Assembly: GCA_039583875.1 (NCBI GenBank) | Contig: CM077165.1 | Coordinates: 79,100,757-79,164,756, forward strand | Source of the DNA: Platanthera guangdongensis | Lineage: Eukaryota; Streptophyta; Magnoliopsida; Asparagales; Orchidaceae | Direction of reading: 5' to 3' | Length of the DNA stretch: 64,000 nt | In this document: positions 22,444-33,465 of the stretch, piece after piece | Numbering within the stretch: position 1 is the first letter of the stretch | How the letters are laid out: each line of letters opens with the position of its first letter | Position numbers and translations under genes: made by a program | The notes under the pieces: generated by a model | Told to the model about the DNA's origin: nothing | The model's input: the letters and a program-made list of their open reading frames with translations, nothing else | The model's database searches: none

Positions 22444-25283
22444 CTATTTCTGTTCAGGCTCCTTGATCACAATTCCCTTTCCAGCTTGTACTTTTGCTTG
22501 AATAGGAGCATCAACAACTTCAGCATCAGCAGGCTTCTTGCCTTTCAAGTCTTTCTTCTTAAGCTCTTCTGCTTTAATCTTCTGCCTTTCAAAATAATGG
22601 TATGGCTTTGGAAAGTACTTGCTAGGCTCCAGAGCTGTAGGTGGTAGCTTTCCCATCTTGGCTTTCCTTCTATATTGAACTATGGCCTCCTGCCTGATCT
22701 CATGTTTTCTCCATTCAGCCTTAGAAAACCACTTATTCCTGTCAGGCACATTATCTTTGGCAGCTTTCCAGGCAGTTAAAATGATATTCCTTGAGGTAGG
22801 GCTCCACTGTTCAAAATCTGGTCTTTGTTCAGCTTGTTCCCTAAACCTCTTCTTAGACAGTCTTATCTCTTCTTCTTTCTGCTGTGCCTCTTGCATGGCT
22901 TCAGAAATTGGCTGAACCACTTTTTCAATAATAACATTGGAATTCCCTTCAGGTGTACTATACATGTGATGAATATCAGCTTGCATCATGTCAAAATCTG
23001 GAGGAGGATATATAACTTGAGCTACTTCTGGTTGCTCACCTCCAAGATAGGCAGGGTTAATGCCAGATTCAGCAACATCATTATCATCACACAGAGGAGG
23101 ATATCCAAGAGTTGCTCTGATAGAATTTGATATCCACTTAGCATGGTCAGAGCTTGCCTTGACTAACACTCTCTCCCCCATTATGACTTCTCTAGCCATG
23201 TGATCTCTAACATCATCCTTCTGAAATCTGATTTGATTATCCAAGTATCTGACTCCATCTTTAAAGAAAGGTTTGAGCTTTTGAAGTTGTTCAGATATGG
23301 CCTTCTGGGAGTCTTGGAGAGCAGTTTTAACAGCAGAGAGTTCTTCTTGGAATACTTTATCAAATTCAGCTTTAACAGCAGTAGTAGAGGTAGAAGGTCC
23401 AACAGCTATATTCTTTATTTCTGTGACAATTGCATTATGGGATTCTGTTAAATTGTCATTCATCCTGAGCTGATTTTCAAGGACATATCCTTGCTTCAGG
23501 GCTATGTCATCAACTTGAGCCTTAATCTTCTCCTGGTGAGTTGCAAGATAGACTACTGCATTCCCACCCTTGTGGAAGCAGTCAGTCATTTCCTTCTTGT
23601 TAAGATTCATTTCAAATCTTATGGACTTGATGTCTTGGGCCAGATCAAATTATAGTGATTTCTGCCCTTCATCCACATACTTCTCAATTGCTTTCCTATG
23701 TTCATCCAATTTAATCTGCATAGCAACACCCAGTGCACTATAATCAACTGATGGTGCTTGCTGAACTATAGGCTGTGGTGCAATAGATTGTAGAGCCTTC
23801 TTGTAACTCTGACTACTTCTCTTGAAGACATAAAGTTTCTTTTTCTTTTCCCTGGCAGCCTCCTCATCTTCAGATGCTGAGGAGCTGGCAATTTCAACCC
23901 TCTCCTTAGGGCTTGGGGGCCTTTCAGTTTGCACATCTGGTGCCTTTCAGTTTCTTTCCTGGCAGGGTCTTCATGAATGTGCACTTGCTCCCCCTCAGCA
24001 GCAGCATTATCTCCTTCAGCAGCAGTAGTTTCTTGTTCAAAATCTTGCTGATCCAGATTTAAAAATAAATCTTCCATTGTATACTCTTGTGGTGAAGGAG
24101 CTGGAGTAATTCTAGGTTCTTCAACCACTGGATCAGGAACAACTTCTAGTGCAACAGATGTGTCTTCTATAACAGCATCTGGAACTTGACCATCCAACTG
24201 AGTTTGCTGATGAACATCAGACAAATCAGAATCTTCCATAGGAAAATATAAAGTATTGAGTTCAGTGATTACCTCTAAGATAATGTTTGTTGCTTGTTCA
24301 CTTTCCAGTGTAGTGGGTTCATCTACAACTGGAAGCTCCCCCTGGCTTTGATCCTTGTAGATGGGGCTAGCTTGAGGTAGCTCCCCCTGGATCTCAGCAT
24401 CATCTTGAGGAGCAGGAGACTTCACTGCAGGCTCTTCCTCATTCTCATCTGGAGTGAAGACCACTTGTTCTTCACTGTCTGAGCTGCTAGTGGACTCTTG
24501 TGCCACTGGAGCAGTCTTCCTTTTCTTCTTTGGAGGAATTTCTTTCTCAGAAACTATCTTCTCAGGGGTTGGCATCTCTTTAGTCAACACCCTGTCCCAT
24601 CTAGAAAACAACCTCATGTCCATTTTCCTCATGTGATTTATTTTGGTTCCAGCAGCTGTACTCATAACTTCAGCTATTACACCAGCAAGATAAAGACTTA
24701 AAATCCTGCCCAGGTTGGGCTTCTTCAAACTTTCCTTAATCATCTCAAAAACTACCATAGACCAGTCAGTTTGTAGAGAGAAGATTATTCTTGTCATAAT
24801 ACTAAACATATAGGCAGACACTCTGTCATGCCCTCCTGGCTTGCTTAAAATGACCTTTCCAACAATTTCAGAAAGGAATTTACCTTGACTGTTCATTCCT
24901 TTCCTGTTAAACACGGATCCTATCTTCATCTTAGAATCTAGTCCACACCAGGTTAGAGCTTCCCTGGTCTTTGAAGCAGGAACCTCATCTTCCTCTTTAG
25001 TTCTTGGAAGCTGTAGAATCTTCCTCAGACTTTTTGGTGATACCTTGACCTTCTCACCATGAACCCTGGATTTGATTTTGAATCCAGTTTCGTCCATCTT
25101 GGCTCCATTGAGGAATTCAAGTACCTCTTTCTTCCATATCTTAGTAGGTTCTGAAACAAGATATTCCAATCCAGAATCGGCAACTAGGGTTACGACAGAC
25201 TGGATTTCTTGATCAGCATCCTTAAAAGCGCCGCGCACCAGCTCATATCCTTCGTTGACATTCTCCTCTAGCTTAGGCGCCAT
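22444..25283 (-). pseudogene. S2 envelope-like third ORF, one frameshift and one stop
   Basis: Sireviruses often carry an extra ORF after pol, called envelope-like from its position; its function is unproven. The start is the ATG at 25283 (MAPKLEENV). Residues of about 30 to 240 resemble the domain found in such plant transposon proteins (SRVHGEKVKVSPKSL, then a hydrophobic helical stretch). A long acidic, Pro/Ser-rich linker follows, then a Lys-rich C-terminal half with likely coiled coils. I see no clear signal peptide or strong membrane anchor. The frame shifts near 23935..23960 and meets a TAA at 23650, then stays open to 22444. Both look like decay, not regulated recoding. Confidence 0.75.
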
Positions 25284-25380
25284 TAGGGTTTGTAAAATTT
25301 ATCTTGAGAGAAGAGAGGTGTCGACTCAGAAGTTTGGTCTCGAAACTTTGAAAGCGTGTCTACAAACAAAGACAAAACCC

Positions 25381-25388
25381 TATTTATA
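25381..25388 (-). promoter_or_regulatory. TATA motif upstream of the S2 env-like ORF
   Basis: TATAAATA on the minus strand, about 98 bp before the ATG at 25283 and 47 bp after a TGTCGACA array. The leader contains AAACCCTAATG at the start codon, a telo-box-like motif common in plant 5' leaders. Function as an internal promoter is inference. Confidence 0.5.
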
Positions 25389-25434
25389 CCTTTCTAATTT
25401 TGAAGATGAACAGGCGGGACAGCTAACTTAAAAT

Positions 25435-25765
25435 GTGTCGACACTGGCAATAAGTGTCGACACTGACTTATAATGTCTCGACACATATGTGTCGACACAA
25501 GTTTAGTCAACAGATTTTATGTGTCGACACTTGTTTATATGTCGACACAACATAACTCGACACATAGTCGAGACTTTACTTAGAAAATTTTGAGTAAAAC
25601 TTAAGTGTCGACACCACTTTGGTTGTGTCGACACCAACTAGTCATGTATCGATACTAAGATTCTGAAGTGTCGACACCAACTTTCTAGATGTGTCGACAC
25701 CTTTTCCCTGAAGTGTCGACACCACTATTCTATGTCGACACAGAAATCTCTATGTGTCGACACCT
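25435..25765. repeat. Internal TGTCGACA array between pol and env-like ORF (S2)
   Basis: 12 exact TGTCGACA copies in about 330 bp by hand count, with variants TGTATCGATA and TGTCTCGACA. Density is similar to the LTR arrays. The pol-to-env spacer (25289..25795) holds no other feature I recognise besides the TATA motif. Confidence 0.9.
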
Positions 25766-25795
25766 TTTTACTTAGCCAATTTCATTACTATAAAC

Positions 25796-28700
25796 TTACT
25801 CTAAGTTTATCATTCCTAGTTCAATCTTAAATCTGTTGAACTTAGCTTCTTCTAGGGGCTTAGTATACATATCAGCAAGTTGTTCATCTGTTTTAACATA
25901 TTCAAGTAAAATATCTTCTCTTTCTACATGCTCCCTAAGAAAATGATATTTGATTTCAATATGTTTTGTTCTACTATGGGATATAGGATTATTAGCTATT
26001 GAAATAGCATTAGTATAATCACAGAAGAGTGGAGTTCTACTTACCTGAAATCCATAGTCCTCTAGCTGATGTTGTATCCACAGAAGTTGAGCACAACAAC
26101 TTCCTGCAGCCACATACTCTGACTCTGCAGTGGAGATAGCCACACTTGTTTGCTTTTTGCTACTCCATGAAATTAGTCTCCCACCTAGGAATTGACAGGT
26201 TCCAGTAGTGCTTTTTCTATCTTCTTTGCATCCTGCAAAGTCTACATCTGAATAACCTGTTAGATCAAAATCCCCATTCCTAGGGTACCAGAGGCCTAGA
26301 TAAGGAGTGCCCTTAAGATATCTCAATATCCTTTTGACTGCAGTCAAATGAGACTCTTTAGGGCAGGCTTGATACCTTGCACAGACACATGTAGCATACA
26401 TGATATCTGGTCTACTTGCAGTCAAGTATAATAGGGAGCCAACTATCCCTCTATACAAGGTTTCATCTACAGGTTTCCCTGCATCATCCTTGCTAAGAGA
26501 CATACTTGACCCCATAGGAGTCTTCATGGTGCTGGATGAATCCATACCATACTTCCTTATGAGTTCTAGGGTGAACTTGGACTGACATATGGATAAACCA
26601 CTCTCAGTCTGTTTAACTTGGAGACCCAAGAAAAACTTCAGCTCTCCCATACTACTCATCTCAAATTGACCTTGCATAAGTTTTGCAAACTTTTTGCAAA
26701 GGCTGCTTTCAGTAGACCCAAATATAATGTCATCTACATATATTTGGACTAGTATAATTTTGCCTCTAGATTCCCTAAGGAATAGAGTCTTATCTATTTT
26801 CCCCCTTGAGAACTTGTTCTCAATGAGGAAACTAGATAGGGTTTCATACCAAGCCCTAGGGGCTTTCTTTAACCCATATAAAGCTTTCCTAAGTCTATAG
26901 ACATGATGAGGTAGAGTTGGATCAACAAAACCTGAAGGCTGTTCCACATAGACTTCCTCTTTAAGATTACCATTCAGGAATGCTGACTTGACATCCATTT
27001 GGTAAACCTTGAATCCTTGATAGGTTGCATAGGCCAAGAACATCCTTATGGCTTCCAGTCTGGCTACTGGAGCAAAGGTTTGATCAAAGTCAATACCTTC
27101 TTCCTGCCTATATCCTTTAGCAACCATTCTTGCTTTATTCTTAATGATGACCCCTTGTTCATCCATCTTATTCCTATAGATCCACTTGGTTCCTATTATA
27201 TTGTGGTCTTTAGGCTTAGGAACAAGTTCCCAGATCTTGCACCTCTTGAACTGATTAAGCTCTTCTTGCATTGCTTCAGTCCATTGTGGATCTAGTATGG
27301 CTTCTTCAAACTTCTTAGGTTCAACTTGGGATAGAAAGCTGGAGTAGACTGCTGCATTCAGGTTTCTGCTACTTGTTTGTACCCCTTGTCTTGGATCTCC
27401 AATAATCTGCTCTACTGGATGATCTCTAAGATGACTATTGGCTGGAGGCATCCTGACTTCTGGTTGAACCTCTTCAGTTTCATCATCATGCTGTACTTCT
27501 TCTGCATTTGCCATTGGTACATGTAGTTCTCCCCCTGGACAACAGCCACTGTCTTCTACATGCTGTCTTGCAGTAGATTCTTCTTCTAGAGTGAGCTTGT
27601 CCAACTTCTTTGTTAAACCTATGGGGCTGCATACACTACTATACAACTCATTATTAATAAGTTTAGTCTCATCAAATACTACATGTACAGATTCTTCTAC
27701 AACTTGTGTAGACAAGTTGTAGACTCTATAAGCCTTACTATTGTTGCTGTACCCAACAAAAATTCCCTCTTGGGACTTGGCAGCAAACTTAGTCAAGTAA
27801 TACTTTCCATTGTTAAGTATGAAGCATTTGCAACCAAAGATCCTGAAGTAGGATAAGTTTGGTTTCCTGCCTTTCACAACTTCATAGGGGGTCTTGTTTA
27901 GGCTTTTAGTGATGGTAGCCCTATTTATAACATGGCATGCAGTGTTAACTGCTTCAGCCCAGAAATATTCTGGCAGTGATGTATCACTTAATAGGGTCCT
28001 ACCAGCCTCAATCAAGGTTCTATTCTTCCTCTCAGTAATGCCATTTTGCTGAGGTGTTCTTGGTGAAGAAAACTCTTGAAATATCCCAAAGTCTTCACAA
28101 AGTTTTGTCATGCTATCAGACTGAAACTCAGTACCATGGTCACTTCTTATTTTGACCACTGTACTATTTAGTTCATTCTGAATTTGCTTGACAAAGTTAT
28201 AGAAGACATTAGGTGTTTCAGATTTCTGTCTTAAGAAGAACACCCAGGAAAACCTTGAGTAGTCATCTACAACTACAAAGGTATAGACCTTCCTACCTAG
28301 GCTGTGAACTGGCATTGGACCAAAGAGATCCATATGCAAGAGGTATAAACACCTCACAGCATCTTTGTTTTCTATGCTTCTAAAGGTGGATTTAGTCTGC
28401 TTGCCCTTTTGACAAGCTGAGCAAATACCATCTTTAACACACTTAACTTGAGGACCATTCCTCACTAACTCTTGGCTAAAGAGTTTGCCAATTATCTTGT
28501 AATTTAGATGAGCTAGCCTCTTGTGCCATTTGACACAATGAGAGACTGTCTCATCAGCTACAAGACACATATGAGAACCATTGGTCTCACACATAATGTC
28601 TAAGCAGTAGACATTCCTCTTTCTATAGCCAGTCAAAATGATCTCTTGATCAGTTGACCTCTTGATATGACAACAATTTTTAACAAATGAGATGTCATAC

Positions 28701-28960
28701 CCTTCATCACTTAATTGACTTATACTTATTAGGTTGTGTTTCAACCCTTTAACATAAGCCACTTGAGTAATGGTAACCAAGTTGCTAGAAATGTTACCAA
28801 ATCCTTTGATGATTCCTTTTTCAGAACCACCAAAGGTTACTTTTGGACCATCTTTTATTGGAATGTAGTCCTTTAGTAATCCTCTAGTTCCAGTCATATG
28901 TCTGGAACATCCACTGTCCAAGTACCATGATGGGGTATGGCCACTTGGACTCACCTGCAA
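25796..28960 (-). CDS. pol: S2 pol polyprotein (PR, INT, RT, RNase H), open frame
   Basis: 1054 codons, uninterrupted. Aspartic protease DSG is at residues 15-17. The HHCC and integrase core lie at about 145-340, with [17 protein letters not shown] and the Glu in ITERKNRTL. Reverse transcriptase is at about 570-815, with [25 protein letters not shown] and YVDD. RNase H follows, with STAESEY and the C-terminal [13 protein letters not shown] and [10 protein letters not shown] motifs. One oddity is CDYTNAIS, where CDN is more usual at the last RNase H acid. It is in the same frame as gag, separated by a TAA and two codons. The start is nominal: the product is probably made as a Gag-Pol fusion. 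Confidence 0.93.
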   Translation of the reverse strand: MQVSPSGHTPSWYLDSGCSRHMTGTRGLLKDYIPIKDGPKVTFGGSEKGIIKGFGNISSNLVTITQVAYVKGLKHNLISISQLSDEGYDISFVKNCCHIKRSTDQEIILTGYRKRNVYCLDIMCETNGSHMCLVADETVSHCVKWHKRLAHLNYKIIGKLFSQELVRNGPQVKCVKDGICSACQKGKQTKSTFRSIENKDAVRCLYLLHMDLFGPMPVHSLGRKVYTFVVVDDYSRFSWVFFLRQKSETPNVFYNFVKQIQNELNSTVVKIRSDHGTEFQSDSMTKLCEDFGIFQEFSSPRTPQQNGITERKNRTLIEAGRTLLSDTSLPEYFWAEAVNTACHVINRATITKSLNKTPYEVVKGRKPNLSYFRIFGCKCFILNNGKYYLTKFAAKSQEGIFVGYSNNSKAYRVYNLSTQVVEESVHVVFDETKLINNELYSSVCSPIGLTKKLDKLTLEEESTARQHVEDSGCCPGGELHVPMANAEEVQHDDETEEVQPEVRMPPANSHLRDHPVEQIIGDPRQGVQTSSRNLNAAVYSSFLSQVEPKKFEEAILDPQWTEAMQEELNQFKRCKIWELVPKPKDHNIIGTKWIYRNKMDEQGVIIKNKARMVAKGYRQEEGIDFDQTFAPVARLEAIRMFLAYATYQGFKVYQMDVKSAFLNGNLKEEVYVEQPSGFVDPTLPHHVYRLRKALYGLKKAPRAWYETLSSFLIENKFSRGKIDKTLFLRESRGKIILVQIYVDDIIFGSTESSLCKKFAKLMQGQFEMSSMGELKFFLGLQVKQTESGLSICQSKFTLELIRKYGMDSSSTMKTPMGSSMSLSKDDAGKPVDETLYRGIVGSLLYLTASRPDIMYATCVCARYQACPKESHLTAVKRILRYLKGTPYLGLWYPRNGDFDLTGYSDVDFAGCKEDRKSTTGTCQFLGGRLISWSSKKQTSVAISTAESEYVAAGSCCAQLLWIQHQLEDYGFQVSRTPLFCDYTNAISIANNPISHSRTKHIEIKYHFLREHVEREDILLEYVKTDEQLADMYTKPLEEAKFNRFKIELGMINLE

Positions 28961-28966
28961 AACAGA

Positions 28967-31513
28967 TTAATGAACCTTAGAACCCAAAGAATTCTTGGGT
29001 CCTTGGTACTTGTTAGTTTGCAACTTGACAAAGCTACCTACTGGCTTTCCAACAGGTAGTTTGGTACTCACTTTGGCACTAGCATTGTGCCAACAATCCA
29101 TTGCAAAATGGCCAACCTTGCCACAACACCAACATTCAAACTTATTGTACCTTTGCTTAGGTACTTTCTTTGCTGTCTTATCTACAGCTGATTTGTTGAA
29201 TGTTGGGGCTTTGCCCTTGGACTTGGACTTGGACTGCTCAGTCCTTGCAGGTTTAATAAAGCCCAGTCTAGCTTTACCCTTGTGATGAACAAATTCATCA
29301 ATTATGGGTAACACTGACTTAGGTTTAGAAAACCTAGCAACAAGCTCTCTCTCTTTCTGAAGATTGATCTCCAGACTATTGATTTGATCATTCTTAAAGG
29401 TGATAGTCCCCATCTGAATCACTGTTATGTGTTTCAGCCTGGCTATCTCATTAAGCTTTTGATCAAATAGCTTCTCAGAATCTGTTGCAGCAGCTTTTAG
29501 ATCAGCAATTTCCTTTGCCTGACTTTTGTCTAAGGACTTGCTCTTCTTGTAAGCTTGCAACAGTACTTTATATTCATCTATCAGCTGATGAATATCATCC
29601 TCAGACTCAGATACACTTTCATCACTTGATGAAGATGAATCTGATTCTGTGCTGGTACAAGAAACTGAACTTAGAGTTGAAAATTGTACCTTACTGGGTC
29701 CTGGCTGTTCCAGGATTTTGTCTCCTTCTGTCAATGCCATTAGCCCTTGACATTGACTGTCTTCTTGTTCATATATAGACTCCAAAATCTGCATGAACTC
29801 TTCTTCTTCTTCTTCAGCAAACAGCCCTATGTATGCCTCTGCATCTAACTCAGTTTCTGAAGAAGAGATATCTGTCAGGGTCTTCTCCTTTTTGGCAACA
29901 AATGAATTTTCTTTCTTGCCTTTAAAATGAGTCTTCTTCCTGTCACCAGACTCCTTTCTCTTTTCTGGACAATCTGCAACAACATGGCCTTGTCTGTTGC
30001 AGCAATAACACACTATTTTTGAAACAGTTGCCTTGCTAGATTTAGTCCTCTTCCTGTCCTTCTTTGAAGCCTTTTTGTTCTGATAGAATTCTTCTTTTCC
30101 TTGTGAAGTAGAGGGCCTTGTCCTCCACTGTTTCTTCTTCAAGAACTTCTGAAAATGTCTAGTGAAGGCAGCAAAGTCTTCATCACTTTCACTGCTTTCA
30201 GACTTTGTGCTGACAGACTCATCTGACTCTGATTCAACAACTTTTGGTGGAGGAGAAGGTGACTTACATCTGTACTTTCTGGGGGCTTCTGATTTAAAAG
30301 CCACTGTTCTTTCCTTATGTTCAATTCTTGTTGCTTTCTCCTCCTCTTTCCTCACTGTCAACTGCATTTCACATGACAACAATTTTCCAAATAGTGTAGG
30401 TGGAGGAATTTCTCCCAACTTAGCCATTTCTCTAATGGCACAGATCTTGGTGTCCCAATCTTTAGTTAGGGACCTTAGGAACTTGTCATTTAGTTCATAA
30501 TTACTGAACTCTCTTCCATAAGACATGAGTTCATTCACTATCCTGTAGAACTTCTTGTAGCACTCAGTTATGCTATCACCCTTTCCTTGTCTAAAACTTT
30601 CATACTCTTGATTTAGCAAGGATTTTCTGTCTTGCCTAACTTCTTCAGAACCCTCCATATAGACAATGAGAGTATCCCACATCTCTTTGGCTGTCTTACA
30701 GTGTATTAGATTCTGAAAAGTGGCATCATCTATGGCACTTACAATTAGGGGTGCAAGTTGAGTTGAGCCGGCTCGAAAAAAGCTCGACTCGAGCTCGAGC
30801 ATGTCGAGCTCGAGCTCGAGCTCGTCGAGCTCGAGCCTGATTTCGAGCCGAGCTCGAGCTTAATTAAACCTGTTCACGAGCTCGCGAGCCGGCTCGCGAG
30901 CTTTTTTTTAATTAAATAATATATATTATTAGTATTAAATATTTTAATATATTATATTATTAACATAATATTAATATAATATTATTAAAATAATGATTTT
31001 ATATTATTAATATCATGTTAAATTCGAGCTGAGCTCGAGCTCGTCGAGCTGAGCTCGAGCTCGTCGAGCTCGAGCTCGAGCTCGAGCTCGAACCGTGCTC
31101 GTCGAGCTCGAGCTCGAGCCTTTTAAAATAGGCTCGTTGAGCTCGAGCTCGAGCTCGAGCTCGAAAAAAGAAGCTCGAGCTCGAGCTCGAGCCGGCTTTT
31201 TTTGATGAGCTCGACTCGAGCTCGACTCGTTTGCAGGCCTACTTACAATGATGTTTTGAGCCCTTTTGTCCATGGTGGCTAGGACAATCTCATCCTTAAG
31301 CATTTCAGAGAAATACTTTGGTGTTCTCTGATTTGCATCTAGAACTGATATCTTCATGGGCACATATGGCCCCTCTTTTACTGTGATGTAAATTCTTGGG
31401 TCTGAGGCCTCCATAAACAGCCTTACCCTTTCCTTCCAGATCCCAAAGATTTCCTTTCTGCATATAGGTAATTTCATGGATCCCAATTCCTTGTGATTCT
31501 CAGAGAAACCCAT
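28967..31513 (-). pseudogene. gag: S2 gag, interrupted by a MITE
   Basis: Starts MGFSENHKELGS at 31513. It has an N-terminal capsid region, then a first zinc knuckle CYCCNRQGHVVADC, a Glu/Ser-rich region with coiled-coil character and a second knuckle CWCCGKVGHFAMDC. Without the insert it would be about 680 residues. The 496-bp MITE plus its 8-bp target duplication adds 504 bp, a multiple of three, so both halves stay in one frame, but stops in the MITE's AT-rich core break translation. No other lesion is visible. It ends in a TAA at 28967 next to pol. Confidence 0.9.
30746..31241. mobile_element. Foldback hAT-like MITE in S2 gag
   Basis: 496 bp. The terminal bases TAGGGGTGCAAG and, inverted, TAGGCCTGCAAA form short inverted repeats. 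An 8-bp target duplication CTTACAAT (30738..30745 and 31242..31249) fits the hAT superfamily. Both arms are built of GAGCTC/CTCGAG units that can pair with each other around an AT-rich core (about 30900..31020). S1 gag shows the uninterrupted site. It encodes no transposase. Confidence 0.85.
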
Positions 31514-31604
31514 GGTTCTTGATTTTCTTGAATCTGTAATTTGACTTAGACTGAATCTGCCAATCAGGATCTCCTCAGACTGTTAGTCCTTTTTGAGGAA
31601 CCTC

Positions 31605-31616
31605 GCTCTGATACCA
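31605..31616 (-). other. Primer-binding site, initiator Met-tRNA (S2)
   Basis: TGGTATCAGAGC on the minus strand, two bases from the LTR. A perfect match to the copia consensus. Confidence 0.93.
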
Positions 31617-32473
31617 CTTGAAAGATATAGTACTCAAACACCTAGAGGGGGGGGGGGGGTGAATAGGTGACCAATTCTTGTTAAAACTTTAATGGCAGCA
31701 ATCAGTTAATTTCACAGAATCTAATCTACTATTGCACAGCAATCACACAGCATTCACAGCAATTAACAATCACAGCAGACACAGAGTTTTATAGTGGTTC
31801 CCCAAGCTTTGGGTACATCCACTTTCCCCCTTCGCCTATCTAGCAGTGTACTAGATTCGGCCAAACTCCTTCACTATCTCAGAACCCAAACTGGTTCCTA
31901 CACCTCAGGCCCAAGGCCCTACAACTCAGCTTTTCCATAAAGCCTACACTCAGCCACAAAGGCCTACACTCAGCCACCAAGGCCTACACTCAGAGATTCC
32001 AATCTCCTATACTCAGGCTCCCAAAGCCCTACACTCAGCCTTTATAATTACAGGCTTACAAAAACTCAGATCCAAAGGATCCTACAAGATAAAAATGATT
32101 AAACAATTGTTAACTCAGCAACCCAAAGATAAGAGAGGGGAGTTGTGAGTTTCTTGATGAGTTCTTGGAAGAACTCAGCTGGAATCAATCTGACTTAGCT
32201 TTCTTCAAAGCTTCTTGAAAGTAGAACTCAATAAGACTGACTCCTTCTGCAGTTGATCCTTGATCTCTGCTTCTTAAGATCAAGAATAAGTCTGAACCCT
32301 TCTTCTCAGCCTAGTTCCAATGGCTGATTTCTTGGATGGAGCTCTCTCTCTCCAACTTCTTAGATCTGCACTTGAATCTTCAAGGAATAGCTAGATCTTC
32401 TTTGTTGAATACTTGATCAATGATTTGAACAACACCTTTTTTTTAACAACTTCTTTTGTAGATAGCATAGGCA

Positions 32474-32481
32474 TATTTATA
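32474..32481 (-). promoter_or_regulatory. TATA box, right S2 LTR
   Basis: TATAAATA on the minus strand at the position matching 20987..20994 of the other LTR. As the 5' LTR copy it would drive the genomic transcript. Confidence 0.65.
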
Positions 32482-32639
32482 GGCCTTCTTCATGGTAACC
32501 GGCTGGTCCAGTCCATAACTGAATTCTGACAACTCTGACAAGTGCTGTAGACCGGCTGGAACGGCAGCTGTCAAGTCATCCAATCAGTTCTTGAAAATTC
32601 TCTAACTGTCTGATAGTGTCGAGACTTTCTATCTTTAAG

Positions 32640-33465
32640 TGTCGACACTTATAGACCAAGTGTCGACACATGTTGTCTAAGTGTCGACACTAGTCTACAA
32701 GGTGTCGACACAACTCCTTGTGTTGTTGATTCTTTATCTCGACACTGCTTCTTCTTCATGTGTCGACACTGAAATTGAGTGTCGACACAAGTACTTGTAC
32801 TTCAGAATTTTTGCTGAATTCTTCTAAGTGTCGACTCAACACCTTTGTGTCGACACATCTTCATGTGTTGTATCTGTCAAGTGTCGACACTTCTTCTTCG
32901 TGTCGACACATGTCTTCAGTGTTGATACTTGTTGAGTGTCGACACAGCTCCTTGTGTCGACACATTCTTCTTCTTGTTGAGACTTCAGCTGAGTGTCGAC
33001 ACATTCCCATAGTGTCGACACTTGTACTTAGAATAATTTGTTGATCTTGCTGTTCTTCACTAAGTGTCGACACAGCTCCTTGTGTCGACACTTTCTTCCA
33101 GTGTTGACTCTTCTGCTAAGTGTCGACACATTGTTCTGGGTGTCGACACTTACTTTAAGTGTTGACTCTTTTATTGAGTGTCGACACATTGTGCTGGGTG
33201 TCGATACTTGTACTTGGTCTTTGCTAGCTTTTGCTGAGTGTCGACACAGCTCCAAGTGTCGACACTTTCTGATGTAGACACAGTTTCACTGGGTGTTGAC
33301 ACAACTGTTAAGTGTCGACACAGCTTCACAGTCTTTTCTTCACTGAGTGTCGACACAGCTTCCCTGGTGTTGACACAATGACTCCAAGTGTCGACACTGC
33401 TTGCCTGGGTGTCGACACAACTCCTTAAGTGTCGACACTTTCCCTCTGGGTGTCGACACATGGAC
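32640..33465. repeat. TGTCGACA palindrome array, right S2 LTR
   Basis: 26 exact copies by hand count. Comparison with the left LTR shows several copies decayed in only one of the two (for example TGTCGATA near 33200), so some arms have mutated since insertion. Confidence 0.92.

Noticed and set aside
25283..25291. TTAGGG as telomeric repeat
   Set aside because: A single TTAGGGTTT unit at the start codon of the env-like ORF. It is better explained as a telo-box-like leader motif on the minus strand.
25765..25800. Stop-codon suppression between pol and the env-like ORF, as proposed for some Sireviruses
   Set aside because: The pol stop here is TAA followed by GTTTAT, not a UAG-CAR-YYA type context, and the ORFs are 510 bp apart with other stops between.
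31013..31260. Low-complexity Arg/Ala or Glu/Leu-rich protein at the end of the S2 gag frame
   Set aside because: This is translation of the GAGCTC-rich MITE arm, not a protein domain.
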